A stretch of 6,642 nucleotides of DNA from Thermomicrobiales bacterium (lineage in GTDB: Bacteria > Chloroflexota > Chloroflexia > Thermomicrobiales > UBA6265). The notes beneath the pieces were generated by a model. That model made no database searches and had not been told where the DNA came from. It was given only the letters and a program-made list of their open reading frames with translations. Position 1 is the stretch's first letter. The number at the start of each line of letters is the position of its first letter. Shown here one piece after another: positions 6,490-6,642 of this stretch. The stretch is from NCBI GenBank assembly GCA_030446955.1, contig JAUJMG010000230.1, positions 1-6,642 on the forward strand, in the 5' to 3' direction. A program made the position numbers and the translations under genes.

Positions 6490-6642
6490 CACTCGGTTTC
6501 TGGCATCTTCCCCGACCGTCAGGCCGTCATCTGTCTCGTGGGCTCGGTGCTCGCGGAATAGCACGACGGGTGGGCCGTCACACGCCCCTACATGGCCGCC
6601 GACGGCCTCACCAAGGCACGGCTTCGCGTCATCACCGGCGAT
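6490..6642 (+). pseudogene. IS256/Mutator-family transposase, C-terminal remnant
   Basis: One plus frame reads GIFPDRQAVICLVGSVLAE, then a TAG stop at 6559-6561, then HDGWAVTRPYMAADGLTKA, running open to the window edge. IS256-family transposases end with a conserved stretch of the form G-I-F-P-N, then R-L-V-G-A-x-L-x-E-Q-x-D-E-W and R-R-Y-M, and the match is clear. The amber codon sits where Gln is expected (CAG to TAG), Gly stands for the Glu before Trp, and Pro replaces an Arg before Tyr-Met. Nothing upstream of about 6490 matches the rest of the protein, so the 5' part with most of the DDE catalytic core is missing. It is therefore a non-functional fragment, and its end lies beyond the window. 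Confidence 0.75.

Noticed and set aside
1..6642. CRISPR array, toxin-antitoxin pair or retron-like structure
   Set aside because: No regularly spaced repeats, no paired small ORFs with good signals and no reverse transcriptase motif were seen.

Overview
The window is GC-rich with GC-ending codons. It uses GTG starts and carries an SGNH-hydrolase subtype (a C-x-x-S, ACSGA and HPN-x-GH pattern) that I associate with actinomycetes. A high-GC actinobacterium is the best guess. This is inferred from style only, since there is no rRNA or housekeeping gene to anchor it.

Layout: (1) 1-373 is a non-coding left flank whose first ~55 bases may be the outer end of an IS256-type element. (2) 374-2845 (+) encodes an ~823-residue polytopic membrane protein with an extracytoplasmic SGNH/GDSL hydrolase domain set between the 13th and 14th predicted helices. 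(3) 2846-3904 is a ~1.06 kb gap with no convincing intact gene. It holds a few small palindromes and a possible decayed minus-strand coding remnant at about 3474-3750. (4) 3935-6352 (+; alternative start 3905) encodes an ~805-residue patatin-like phospholipase. Its catalytic Ser and Asp lie in separate cytoplasmic halves, joined through a six-helix membrane domain. (5) 6353-6485 is a downstream spacer with nested inverted repeats just after the stop codon. (6) From about 6490 to the window end lies the C-terminal part of an IS256/Mutator-family transposase, broken by an in-frame amber codon.

The two intact genes are both membrane-anchored serine hydrolases of different folds. Charge distribution in the loops places the SGNH domain outside the membrane and the patatin domain in the cytoplasm, so the pair could act on lipids or acylated polymers from opposite faces. 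They point the same way but are separated by about 1 kb. The patatin gene has its own plausible promoter and start signals, so a single operon is not supported. Transposon debris on the right, and perhaps on the left, marks this as an accessory or rearranged region.
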